Part shown: piece after piece, positions 34,309 to 44,327 of the stretch
Position numbering within the stretch: the stretch's first letter is position 1
How the letters are laid out: each line of letters opens with the position of its first letter
NCBI RefSeq assembly: GCF_033439725.1
Contig: NW_026944387.1
Span: forward strand, 3,596,001-3,660,000
Length of the DNA: 64,000 nt
From: Neurospora tetraspora
Lineage: Eukaryota; Ascomycota; Sordariomycetes; Sordariales; Sordariaceae
Direction: 5' to 3'
Program-made: the position numbers and the translations under genes
Notes under the pieces: generated by a model
Database searches by the model: none
What the model saw: the letters and a program-made list of their open reading frames with translations, nothing else
Told to the model about the DNA's origin: nothing

Positions 34309-34417
34309 TGCCGAAAGTGGGGTTCGAACCCACGCTCTCTCGCGAGAACTTGAAGACCTTAAGATTGGAGAAAATCAAACTTAAGTCAAGCGCCTTAGAC
34401 CACTCGGCCATTTCGGC
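34309..34417 (-). tRNA. tRNA-Leu(UAA) with intron
   Basis: On the minus strand the acceptor stem GCCGAAA (34417-34411) pairs with TTTCGGC near 34310, with discriminator A at 34309. The D arm contains GGCCGAGTGGTCTAAGGC. The anticodon stem CTTGA pairs with TCAAG, and the loop reads CTTAAG then T, giving anticodon TAA. An intron of about 25 nt follows the base 3' of the anticodon and contains a CTTAAG able to pair with the anticodon region, as is usual. The long variable arm is class II, as expected for leucine. The T arm is GTGGG-TTCGAAC-CCCAC. It reads UUA (and wobble UUG) codons. Confidence 0.93.
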
Positions 34418-35747
34418 AGTAAATTGTATCAGAATTGGCTGGATCTAGGGACTATGTATGCCAAACTCATCAAACATGCATGCACACCTCGGATATCAAC
34501 GACATCGTTTCTCAAAATAGCAGCCCTAGGTATCCTGACATTTTATCCTGCATCATGTTGCCGTGTTGTTCAACTTTTGTCCCTGTTTTCTTTTTTTTCG
34601 TCGTCGAGATTTCCGGTATTGTGCGTCGCATTCCGCTCTCTGTTAACTCCCGTCTGTAGTTTGTCCAGCCTCCCGATGTTCCTCGACCTTTCCACCCCTT
34701 TCTTTGGCTTGGGTGCTTGATGGGTTCACGGTCTTTTGTCGACGCTCTCGTATGTACGTAACAACGACTGCTCGATCTCAGTACTCTGCAGGTCGTTCGC
34801 TGAAAGGCAATTGTTATGGATATCTGTTGAAGGCTGGAAAGGCGACGACAGAAAAGGGGGCTTGATTCTGTAGTGGTAACCTGAACGGAAGAGGGGAAAC
34901 GGAAACTAGGCCAGCCTAAATAGACAGGAAGGGTGTGTGACTTGATAGGAAGCCTTGTGAATGGGCGCCCAGGGCACGGGCTCTCGACAATATCTCGTGG
35001 TTCTAGGTATCTTGTGGTTCACAGTCAGAGCGACCAGCGTCCGGCGTTGAGAACAACCGCTCCTAGCTTTCACTTACCCACTCATGGACAATTGATCAGC
35101 GTGGGCGCTGCGCTTTTGTGCACTGCGATGAACATACCTAACCACAAAGGTGGCTGGTTTTAAGGCCTCGTGACAAGTAAGGTAGCTCGTTGAGACAACT
35201 AAGTCGCCTCCTTCTTCGACAACTTCCCAAACCAAAGAAAGCAACGAAAGATAACAAACAGCCAACGGCAATCATGAGCATCGCAATTTTGACACACACG
35301 CGTTATCAAGCTATGCCTATGCGAGAATGACATCGCACCTTGAGCAAAGGGGGATATAAGTATGCTAAAAAGAATTAATGGAAAGTAAATGAAATGACAG
35401 ATGAAGAAAGAATGAAAACAAGAGCCTGCAATCCGCTCTTGTGAGAGATCCTCCCTTCCTCCATGCTTGAAGCAAGTTAAGTTACCCATAGACCATCCCC
35501 ATCCTCCAACCAATTCCCGGACCCCTGATTCGTCCATCATCCTCTTTCCCATCCTGCGTTTTCCCACGATATCCGATTCCCATCACAGCCACCTCACCTA
35601 CCTACCTACCTACCTCACCCAAAGGCAACCAACCCAACCCAACCCTCGCATCCCCTACCCATTCTTCCGTCTTCTTCCAACTATCCCCAGTCTCAGGGCG
35701 GTAATCATCACCACCCCCACTCAACCCCCCCTACCTTACACTCCCTC
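34418..35747. other. Intergenic region left of the LPMO gene
   Basis: About 1.3 kb between the tRNA and the 3' end of the LPMO gene. It includes a small CCTA microsatellite near 35.6 kb and C-rich sequence that is probably the 3' untranslated region. No gene is evident. Confidence 0.5.
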
Positions 35748-37765
35748 CTATCTTCTCTTCTTAGGGCACTCTCTCCAATCCATCCACGCAAGCCACTTTG
35801 ACTCAGCTGCTTTGCACAGTATATTCGTATAATCCGCCATCCACTCATCATCCACTTCGTCTCTCTTTTCCTGCTTTCCCTGGTGGTCAATTTCATTCTC
35901 ATTGCCCCTCTTGTCATGGGGTTTGGGTTTGTGGTGGCCAGGGCCTCCAGTCCCACTTGGCCTTCCCTTGCGCTTCCTCCTGGCTTCTAGGCCGAGGCGG
36001 GGGAGCAACTTTGTTGAGGCAATCGTTTCTAGGTCGTGCTTCAGATCCCGCTCGTGTGCGGTCGTCGAGGAGGAGGAGTCTTGGTCCTGGTCTTGGTCAT
36101 CTTCTTCCCTCTTCTTGAGCTTCAGCTTGGGTTTGTGTTCGTCCCCGTCGTTGTTTTTGTTTCCCCCCTCCATCGGTAGCACCCACAGCTCTACATCCCC
36201 ATCCTTATCCTCATCCCCATTCTCATCCATATCCTTCATGTTCTGCGCAGCCCTCTTCCCAGGCGCAGCTCCCGAAGCCGCAGTAGGCCTCAACGGCGCA
36301 TTCGGGGCCACCGTCGTCATCGTAACCGGAACAATCACAAGTGGACCATCGTCCACCGGCCCCAGCGTCAACTCCTGTTCGGGCTTACCCCTCGCCTCCG
36401 CGTTGCCGTTCGCGTCCCCCTTGATCGTGCACCGCATCCCCGCGGGCACCTGCATTGCCGCCGTCCATTTCCCCGAAGCACACCGGTGGTACACGGTGCC
36501 GTAATGGGAGTTGGAGAGCAGGTGGCAGACGTACCAACCGTCTTGCGAGGCGGGGCAGTCGCCGCGGGGGGCGGATGTGCCACTGCCACTGCCCGCGACG
36601 GGGGCGGCGGTGATGGCGGGGGGGTTGGCGGCGGGAGGGGGAGGGGAGGCGGAGGCGGGGATGGTGGAGGTTAAGAGGGTTGAGGGGACGGAGGGAGAGG
36701 TAGCGGCGTCTGTAGGGGCTGAACAAGCAGAAACGGAAGAGACCGGAGGAGCAGCAACGGAAGAAGCAGGAGGAACAGAAGCTGCCCCTGTCGCTACTGG
36801 AGCGCCGCCGTCGACCGATGGCTTGGTGATGAAGACACCGGGTGCGAATGTGTTCCCGCTTACTGTAGGCGCACCGGTCACGGCCGTTGCGGTCTTATTA
36901 GCAACGGGATAAGGAGCCGTAGTCATGGCCCCGGCTCCGGTAGCTCCGGTAGCACTAGCACCGCCAGCAGCGGCACTCGTCACCGCACCACCCCCAGCTC
37001 CCCCAGCCGTGGGCTTCTGACACCCCTGCCCCGTAGGCGTCGCAAACGCCTCGTCTTACCATTCGCCTTCTCCACATCCCTTCCCGGATTAGGAAACAGC
37101 ACATCCTTACTATCCGGCGTGCCACACCCGTTTCCAATATTCGCCATAAAGATATCCGGCAACCTTTCAAACGTCTCCTTCGCGCCCGGCTTATCCGTGC
37201 CCGTCAGCTGCACTCCCCCACAAGCCATGTACATCTCTCTATTCCCAATCTTGTTGAACCACGTCCAGGCGATGGTGCCGTTGCCCGTGGGGATGTCGTC
37301 GGGGATTACGTACTCGTACTGATCCGGGTTGACTTTCTCGGCGGATTCGGTCCCCCCGGGCCGGTTGCCGGGTTCGTTGCGGGCGATGCAGCCGCCTTCG
37401 ATGGATTTGATCACTTTGAATTTCGATTGGGGAGTGGGCGGGTTGTCGTAGGTGATGGAGATCTGGCAGGAGCCGCCGCCGTGGACGGCGGTTCCTTGGA
37501 GGACGAGAGGCTGTTTGGAGCCGAGCGGGAAGATGTTGTAGCCGGAGGCCGGGAGTTGGTAGGTGGCGCCCGCACCGCCTTGGCAGGGGAAGGTGGTACC
37601 GTCTATGGGGCCGTTTTTTTGGTGAGAGGCGGCGTAGGGGATGGGGGTTGCCAGAATGGCGTGGGAGGCGACGAGGGGGGTGAACATCGTGAGGAGGAGG
37701 AGGAGGAGGGCAAAGACCTGCTTTGCTGCTGCTCCGGCTGTGGAGAGGGGTGAGAAGGACATCAT
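35748..37765 (-). CDS. AA11-type lytic polysaccharide monooxygenase
   Basis: Copper enzymes that oxidatively cleave chitin; this one should be secreted. Exon 1 starts at tandem ATGs (37765); the frame is open further upstream but without an ATG. The signal peptide (VFALLLLLLTMFTPLVAS) is followed directly by HAILATPIPY, placing the copper-binding His at position 1. The second copper His is in AVHGGGSCQISITYD. Exon 1 ends near 37060 (gtaaga). The junction to exon 2 is unclear: the best acceptor (37017) breaks frame, and one near 37000 keeps it. Exon 2 carries an Ala/Thr/Ser/Pro linker, then an X278-like cysteine module (about C-PASQDGWYVC to VPAGMRC, with YHRC). A long charged tail follows, containing several Lys-Arg sites and ending WMDWRECPKKRR. 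The module is typical of AA11 C-termini; the tail is unusual. Confidence 0.82.
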
Positions 37766-38725
37766 GTTTGCTTTCGTGGTGAGACTTGACTTGTCGAGTG
37801 TCTGTCTGTCGAGTGTCAAGACTCGAGATGTGAAAGTTCTTGGCGGAGGAAGACTCGAGAACGAACTACAGTTGGAAGTGGCCTGCACTTTGTTAAAGTA
37901 GAAGAAGGGGAGGAAGGAACGTGCAGAAGGGGAAGACGAGGGATGCGCTCGAGGTCAAGGAATCCCAGCAAGTTATTAGTCGATGCATCTCACCCGTCTA
38001 TGGTGAACAGTACAACTGCTCTCCCGTAACATGTCCCATGGCTGCTATTAGTTCCGCTCCATTGTACCTAAAAGCCAAGAGTCATTGTTCACAATTCCAT
38101 TGTGCACGGCTGGGTACCCCGAAAGCTTGTTTCATGAACGCTCAATGGACGCGGGATGACGGGAAGTTCCATTGTCAGTTTGTCGAGGATGAAAGGGTGT
38201 TGCTTTGTTACCGCGAGGCGACGGACGGGTCGAGTAGGTTGGGAGCCGTGGTAGACCACACGTTCAAGTCTAGACCAACACGTGCTGACTGTGAAGGCGT
38301 CGAGTTCTTGTGTTGCGCCTCGCCGAACTATGTCATACAGGTGGCAAGCGGTTTGTTAACAATCTCAGTTTTCAACTCGTGATGTGAGGACGGGATGCAT
38401 GGCTGGGCGGAAAGGGTGCACTGACCTAAGCCCAGATTCAGATGATCCCTCAAGGCCCGGGATGACACTCCGCGGTTGCTCATCCATCAAAGCAGAAACA
38501 AAGCAGTGAAACGGGTGTATGGGAATGTAAACGCTTTTTCTACCATGGAATGCAATGAGAGATACAGATTGTACAATGCTCGAACAGAAACTCACCACTA
38601 GAGGTAATGCTCCCACTGAATCACCACCCAAGCAACTCAACGACACTCCTCAACACCGCACCCACCTTTGCTCATCTGCCACCATTAAACATTTCCACGC
38701 TTTTCAATGTCTCCAACCCATCACT
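37766..38725. other. Promoter of the LPMO gene and 3' flank of the serine hydrolase gene
   Basis: About 960 bp. The plus frame 37921-38382 is open for 153 codons but starts at GTG and shows no family signal. I see no other feature. Confidence 0.5.
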
Positions 38726-41029
38726 CTAAGTCCCTTTCTCCCTTGCCCGACGCCAAAAGTACGGGGTTGTGTCTCGTCGTCGTTCCCTTGGCGTCTTACC
38801 CCTCGCAAAATTCCATTCAAACCCCTCCCACTCCCCTGCCGCCTTCTCCCGCTTGAACACCACAACAAAGTCCTTCACCTTCAACCTGTTAGTCCCTCCG
38901 ACTCCGCTCGGTATTAGCTCCGCCATCGGTTGGGCGAAAGTCATTGTCTTTTCTAGCCCGCCATTCTCTGGTGCTTTTTTGTCGTCCAGCTCGCGGAGTA
39001 AGTACCCGTAGCCGGTACCGTAAAGACGTAGGACTAGGCCTCTTTTCTCTGCGGTGATGGTGATGAAGACGTCCTGTGCAAATTCGTATCTGCCTTCAAG
39101 CCCTTCCGTATCTATTCCGTTTGAAGCTGGGTCCAGTTCACGGAACCGTGATGCAAGATGGTGTTCGTACCTCGCCAGATCGTACAAATAGTCAATTTGT
39201 ATCGCTCTCGCCATTCTTTCCGTGTGTTCACAAGCCATCCTCACCGCCTCAACTAGTGATCCCGTGTCGTGGCGGGAGTCCGACTCGGCAAGAAAAAGAC
39301 ACTCAGCCAGCAACATGCCGCTCAGATTCGCGGCATCAAGCAAGAACCCTCTTGTGTTGCAGAGCACCACCACGGCTGTCTCGTGGTCAGGTAGCAACCA
39401 GCAGAAGGATGTGGCGCCGACCATGTTACCGCCGTGGTAGAGGGCGAGGTGTTTTTTGCTCTCGCTTGGGTCGGTGATGGGGGGCTTTTCGGTTTCGGTG
39501 TTGATCTCGGCGACGTGAGGTTCGGGCTTCGTGACGAAGAAGGTATAATCCAGGTCGTCGCCGTGGACCTTGCTCTGGATAGCGCTCTCTAGTCGTCTGG
39601 CGTTGTCTCCGTCTGCGCCTGGCCATCGTGGTCTAGGGGAGGCGTTTCGCTCTTCGGAAGTCAATGGCACGGTGACGGTATTCCAACCGCCGGTGTAGGT
39701 GCATGTTCTGCTGAATGGATCAGGAGAGAGTCTGCTCTCTATGTGGGCAAAGAGATGGTTCATGCCGCGCTCGAGAGGGGTACTGATATGGCCCGGGAAT
39801 GGAAACAGCTTGCTACCCTGCTGCCGTTGTCGTTCGGCGTAGACATCCATAATCTTTCTGTAGAATTTGAGGAGGTCGGATGTCGTAGACATAATGCCTG
39901 CTGCCGCAGCGAGAGGTGATGGCCCCACAGCACCGGCGTTTGAAGCTTGCGATGGGAGAATCTCAACGGATTGTGGAATGTGGCCGTGGTGTCTCTCGAA
40001 GCATTTCGTGATCTTGGCCCTGCAGATTACCCCGTCTGCATCTGTGCATTGCAGGAGTTCCGGCATGATCCCCGGCACCTGAACCGAATGTGACTTGGCA
40101 AAGGTTCTGGACATGTCATTTCTCTCAGCTTCTGATAACCCGGCGAAGGTGTTGTGCATCGCGAGAGGTTCCAAGACCATTTGACGGACGAATTTTGCCC
40201 AGGAGTACCCAGTCTTCCTCTCGATAATTGCAGCTAACAAGGCAAAACACTCGTTGGAGTAATTCCGATTGTAGACGAACGCCTCATGAGACGTATAGGT
40301 GTCGTTAACTGGAAGATGTTGTAATAGGGATACAACCGGGTCTGTCGTTCTCCATGGAACATCACCATCAGGGCTCTCCCACAAGTTCGTCATCCATTGA
40401 AACGAGGAGCGGAGGTCTAAAAGGTCGCCAATGGTGAGCTCCTGCTTGGTGTATGTCTTCAGCATACCGGGACTGCCTTTGAGTTCCGGCAGGACAGCTG
40501 AAACACGGGTGCCGAAGTCCAGCTGGTACCTCGGAAAGTCATCCATCAGAATACCCACTGCAGTGGCGATGATTGGCTTCGTCATCGATGATATGAGGTA
40601 GACAGTCTTCTGATCCGGAACCGCGGTGACTCCCAGACCCCGGGCCCCCAAATTCAGGAAATGCTGTTTGCCATGGCGCAAGACTCCCATAGAAGCCCCC
40701 ACACTTCCGGAATCTTGAAGCAGCCTCTCAATAGTTGGCTTAGTAAGAGTCAGGATCTCCTCCACCGACAGTGGCAGTGAAGGTTGCTTGGGAAGAGTCG
40801 CTGAGTAACTGGTGTCGTCGATGAGAGTACTTGTTGCCGATACTTTGGGTGAATAGGGGTTGTCGAGGGTCCGTATAGAGACGCTGTCTTGCCGATGGCG
40901 TCTAGGGACTTCAGACGTTGGTTGGTATCTGTTCGTATCCCTCTTTCCGATGGCTTCCTCATGAACAACCTCCGTACTTTCATGGTGAAAGCCAAACACT
41001 CGTGAAACAGCTAGGTTTGTGGCAGCCAT
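38726..41029 (-). CDS. Beta-lactamase/transpeptidase-like serine hydrolase
   Basis: Penicillin-binding-protein-fold serine hydrolase (class C beta-lactamase / S12 esterase type). Single exon, 767 aa, starting at an ATG. All three active-site motifs are present: SxxK as SSMTK (about residues 147-151), YxN as YSN in YNRNYSNECF (about 257), and a third-motif equivalent HGGN in LALYHGGNMVG (about 530). The first 85 residues are polar with no signal peptide, so it should be intracellular. A C-terminal domain of about 180 residues follows the hydrolase core. Fungal members serve as esterases, lactamases or tailoring enzymes in secondary metabolism. No cluster is seen around it, and the substrate is unknown. 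Confidence 0.87.
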   Translation of the reverse strand: MAATNLAVSRVFGFHHESTEVVHEEAIGKRDTNRYQPTSEVPRRHRQDSVSIRTLDNPYSPKVSATSTLIDDTSYSATLPKQPSLPLSVEEILTLTKPTIERLLQDSGSVGASMGVLRHGKQHFLNLGARGLGVTAVPDQKTVYLISSMTKPIIATAVGILMDDFPRYQLDFGTRVSAVLPELKGSPGMLKTYTKQELTIGDLLDLRSSFQWMTNLWESPDGDVPWRTTDPVVSLLQHLPVNDTYTSHEAFVYNRNYSNECFALLAAIIERKTGYSWAKFVRQMVLEPLAMHNTFAGLSEAERNDMSRTFAKSHSVQVPGIMPELLQCTDADGVICRAKITKCFERHHGHIPQSVEILPSQASNAGAVGPSPLAAAAGIMSTTSDLLKFYRKIMDVYAERQRQQGSKLFPFPGHISTPLERGMNHLFAHIESRLSPDPFSRTCTYTGGWNTVTVPLTSEERNASPRPRWPGADGDNARRLESAIQSKVHGDDLDYTFFVTKPEPHVAEINTETEKPPITDPSESKKHLALYHGGNMVGATSFCWLLPDHETAVVVLCNTRGFLLDAANLSGMLLAECLFLAESDSRHDTGSLVEAVRMACEHTERMARAIQIDYLYDLARYEHHLASRFRELDPASNGIDTEGLEGRYEFAQDVFITITAEKRGLVLRLYGTGYGYLLRELDDKKAPENGGLEKTMTFAQPMAELIPSGVGGTNRLKVKDFVVVFKREKAAGEWEGFEWNFARGKTPRERRRDTTPYFWRRAREKGT

Positions 41030-44000
41030 GCATTCACCAAAAACCTCGCCAACGACGCCGGAGGTACGCGAGAAAAACCGGATTGTGGAGAGCCGTTGAA
41101 GTCATCGATGTGGTGGTAGAACTAATAAACAAATCGAATAACAGCCTCAGGAGCGGCCGGACAAGCCGCTGTCGTCGTGATGGCTTGGACAGTGAAGCAT
41201 CGTGGCCATGGGAATGAGCGAGCTGGAGGCATATCAGTAATCAGTGCCTGGCAAGGGATACACTTGTGTATCGTGAAGGATCGCCTATTGTAGTAAGTGT
41301 AGCGTAGGTCCAGGAACACGAATGGAAGTTTGATGAGCCATCGTGATTGCTTCCCCCATGCATGTAGCCTTTTTGACAGGATTACTATCCAATCGGCTCA
41401 GCTTAATCACGATACGCAGCGGACAACATGCAAGATCCTGCAGCTACTGATGCCTCCCGCCGGTCGGACGCGCCCCCACGATTTGCGGCACCATGTCATG
41501 GCACCACCCTATCATGATGCGGCGGATGGTCTATTTCGCTGTATAGTCCTTTATAGAATGTGGGCGGCCGTCGGACTTGTGGGAGCGAGCTAACCGAAGC
41601 CGGTGAGAAGGTTTGGTCGTGCGGCAAGCATCCTTCCTTGGTTGCGCGAAGTGTGACTCCCTGGCTGGATGATCGGCCTAGGAAGGAAAGGGATAGGACT
41701 GCAATATGCCAAGGAGCTTTGGCGGCCTTTGAGGTGCACTGCCTGGTCCGTGGATCCCAAGGACATTGTTCTTAGGAAGACAGAGTCACCGTGGACTGGT
41801 CGAGACCAAAGTGTCCCTGAGGAGTAAAAGACATATGACCAGCTGAAGTGTCTTTTGCGGGACTCTCCATGCGGTGACATAAAGGCCAGTCTGCATATCA
41901 ATCCAGTTCAGGGAGATACTTCATTGACGGCCCGACGGGTAAGATGGGATTATCAATGTGTAACGATACCTTAGTCTGTCGAAGGCGCCGGGAAGGTCCA
42001 GAAGGCCTTGGTGTTGAGCAATCTCGGGCAAGCCGATGGGAGACTCCAGCAAATTTCTCCATGATCAGATGTCTTCATGGCGGTATAAAAATGATGTGTC
42101 GTCCTTCGTTGGTGCTACGCCACGTTGGATGGAAGGATCCGCGCCATGATCGATGTCCGAATCGGCTGCCACCATTGCTTATCTTATGACAAGCTGCTAC
42201 CCACACACGTGCCACACCAACTGCTGAGGGCGTTGATCAAGCGAGTGTACCGTAGTGTCAGTGGCACGGAAAGCACGCCGTAGCCGCAAGCCCGCAGCGA
42301 CGCTAGCAAAGTCCCAGGGTTACATCCTGTTGTTGTAATCACTATTCGCTAGGGCTTCGCTAGGGGCCGAAGTGGTCGCCGAACATGGACAGTCCAATAC
42401 GGCTCGCTTTGGCTAGGAAAGGCCGTTACAAAACTGTGGTAGGGATGACAATACCTTAACTTGAAAGCACATCGGCCAGAGTCACCTAGGGATTCTTCCA
42501 TTCAGGAACTGCCCAGAAGTAAGTTTCAAAGGTAGGTATATTAAAGACGCTTGGATGCGTGATAAGAGTATACCCAAGGTGTAATGTACTGACCGTGACG
42601 TGTTCGGTTTATTCTTACGACCATTCGGGGGCGTAGCCCGCGGGCGTCCCAAGACGGCATCTTTCAGAGCTGAAAGGGCAGACCCGCGGCGCTGGTATTC
42701 GGCGCAATTGGTCCTTTGTCCAAGTATAAGAAAGCTGGAATGCTCCGGCTCAAAGCCTTAAAGCAGCCACGGGACGACAGCCAGGGGTGTTCCGTCAACC
42801 CTCCCGCCATCTTTGTCTTGCCCGTCTTGCCTGTATGGGAGTGGTTAGCAATGTTTTTTCACCAATCAGTCCACGCTCAGTAATGGCGTTTCATTTCCCA
42901 CAAGACAAACCGGCCAAACGTCTTTTGGGGGCCTGGAGCTTTCACCGGTTTCCCTCTGCATATGGCCTCTTCCCGAAGGTGATTAGCCGTATTGTTGGCA
43001 ACATCAGATGAGAGCTGAAGGGCCACACCGGACTGGCTGTCGTGTTGGAGGGAAGACGCGAGATTGGAGGCGGTGAAGGGCTCTGTCGACTCAACGACTC
43101 CATGATGTGCTTACCAGTCAGGCCAGTTAAAAAGGAACTCCAATCCCCATTCAGATATGGACGGCATTGTTGAGAGAGATAGGTCAACTGACCAACTTCG
43201 CCCCTCCGCTCCGTATAATCCCGAACAGACTGATCCTTCATTATTTGGAATTATCGGAGAAGCGTTGACATTGGTTGGTGATAGTTCATGGAGATGAGAG
43301 TCGTCGTTGATGCCTGCTGTCGAGTGCAGCTGCTGATGGATGCGATGTCGGGACCAGGAAGTTGTTGGTAAGAGTACTAAAGACGGAGGCGTCCGACAAC
43401 GTGCGGTGTTGGTGGATTGGAGATTGATTGGGAACTCTATGCCGTCAGATTTTAGTGGTGGGGGACGATGCTCTGCCACATCCCGAAGTGGCCTGCAAGG
43501 TACCGACGTACCCCGCCGATGGCCCGAGACAAATGACCCACACATCCGTGAGTGGAGCCTCCGATACCCGCACCGGTCCGGAAGAGAAGTGGGGCGTGAT
43601 CCGGCTTCCGGCATACAGCATTCAACTACCGTGTTGCTCTGAAAGAAGGTGTTTGGAATATGAAATTTGCTTAATTATCCATGCGCCTAGGCGTGACCAA
43701 AGCGCTAAAGAAATTGGCCAATCTCTTCGCTGCTGGGGGGGCACCGGAGGAAACAGCCCAGCCCGGTGCGGGGATCAACGGCGGGCGACATGGCCATGAA
43801 CAGTGGACGATGTTTGAGGGAAGTGTAACAAAAAGATGAAAAATCAGAAACGCATTGGACATCAAAGGAAATGTCAAGCACTGCATGCACGTGCGACGGG
43901 AAACAGCTGGAGCAATGCAAAGGCCAGCCGGGCACCGGCCTGCAGGGGGGATTGACAACTGACAGCGCTCACTGGAATGTAATGTTTCAGTTCCCCGCAC

Positions 44001-44327
44001 GACAGCCCCAGGTTTGCTTGGAAGATCACTGATTTTTCGATTCATAACCATGAGTAAACCAAAGACGAGAATGACAAACAAACGATAGATGGAAACAAAA
44101 CCTTGCTACCCCGGAAAAGACAAATCATCCTCGCACGTCAGACTCCTCCACGGTCCGTCCCGATATGAGCCGCAACTGTGTTGAACAGCCCCCTCCACTC
44201 CACCCCATGCCCCCATCTCCGTGATCCCCCGCGTATCCTCTCACGGCTGATCCTCCTCACTCTTCTTCTCCTCCCCCGTATTCTTCCTCCTTCTGAACCA
44301 CTTCGAGAACTGATACCGCACAATCCA
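41030..44327. other. 3.3-kb region without a supported gene
   Basis: Lies upstream of the serine hydrolase gene and downstream of the CorA-like gene. Several frames of 70-170 codons exist on both strands (for example 43111-43614 minus and 43671-44081 minus), but they overlap each other, have arginine/proline/serine-rich or patternless composition and match nothing I know. Base composition is ordinary, so this is not a RIP-decayed repeat. Confidence 0.5.

Noticed and set aside
37921-38382. 153-codon plus frame
   Set aside because: No ATG at the start, irregular composition, and it lies in the promoter region of the LPMO gene.
25642-41029. Secondary-metabolite cluster combining the amine oxidase and the beta-lactamase-like enzyme
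   Set aside because: There is no synthase, transporter, P450 or regulator nearby, and a retrotransposon, a tRNA and an LPMO gene lie between them.
43111-44081. Two minus frames of 167 and 136 codons
   Set aside because: Neither has a recognisable motif or credible splice partners; composition looks like translated non-coding DNA.
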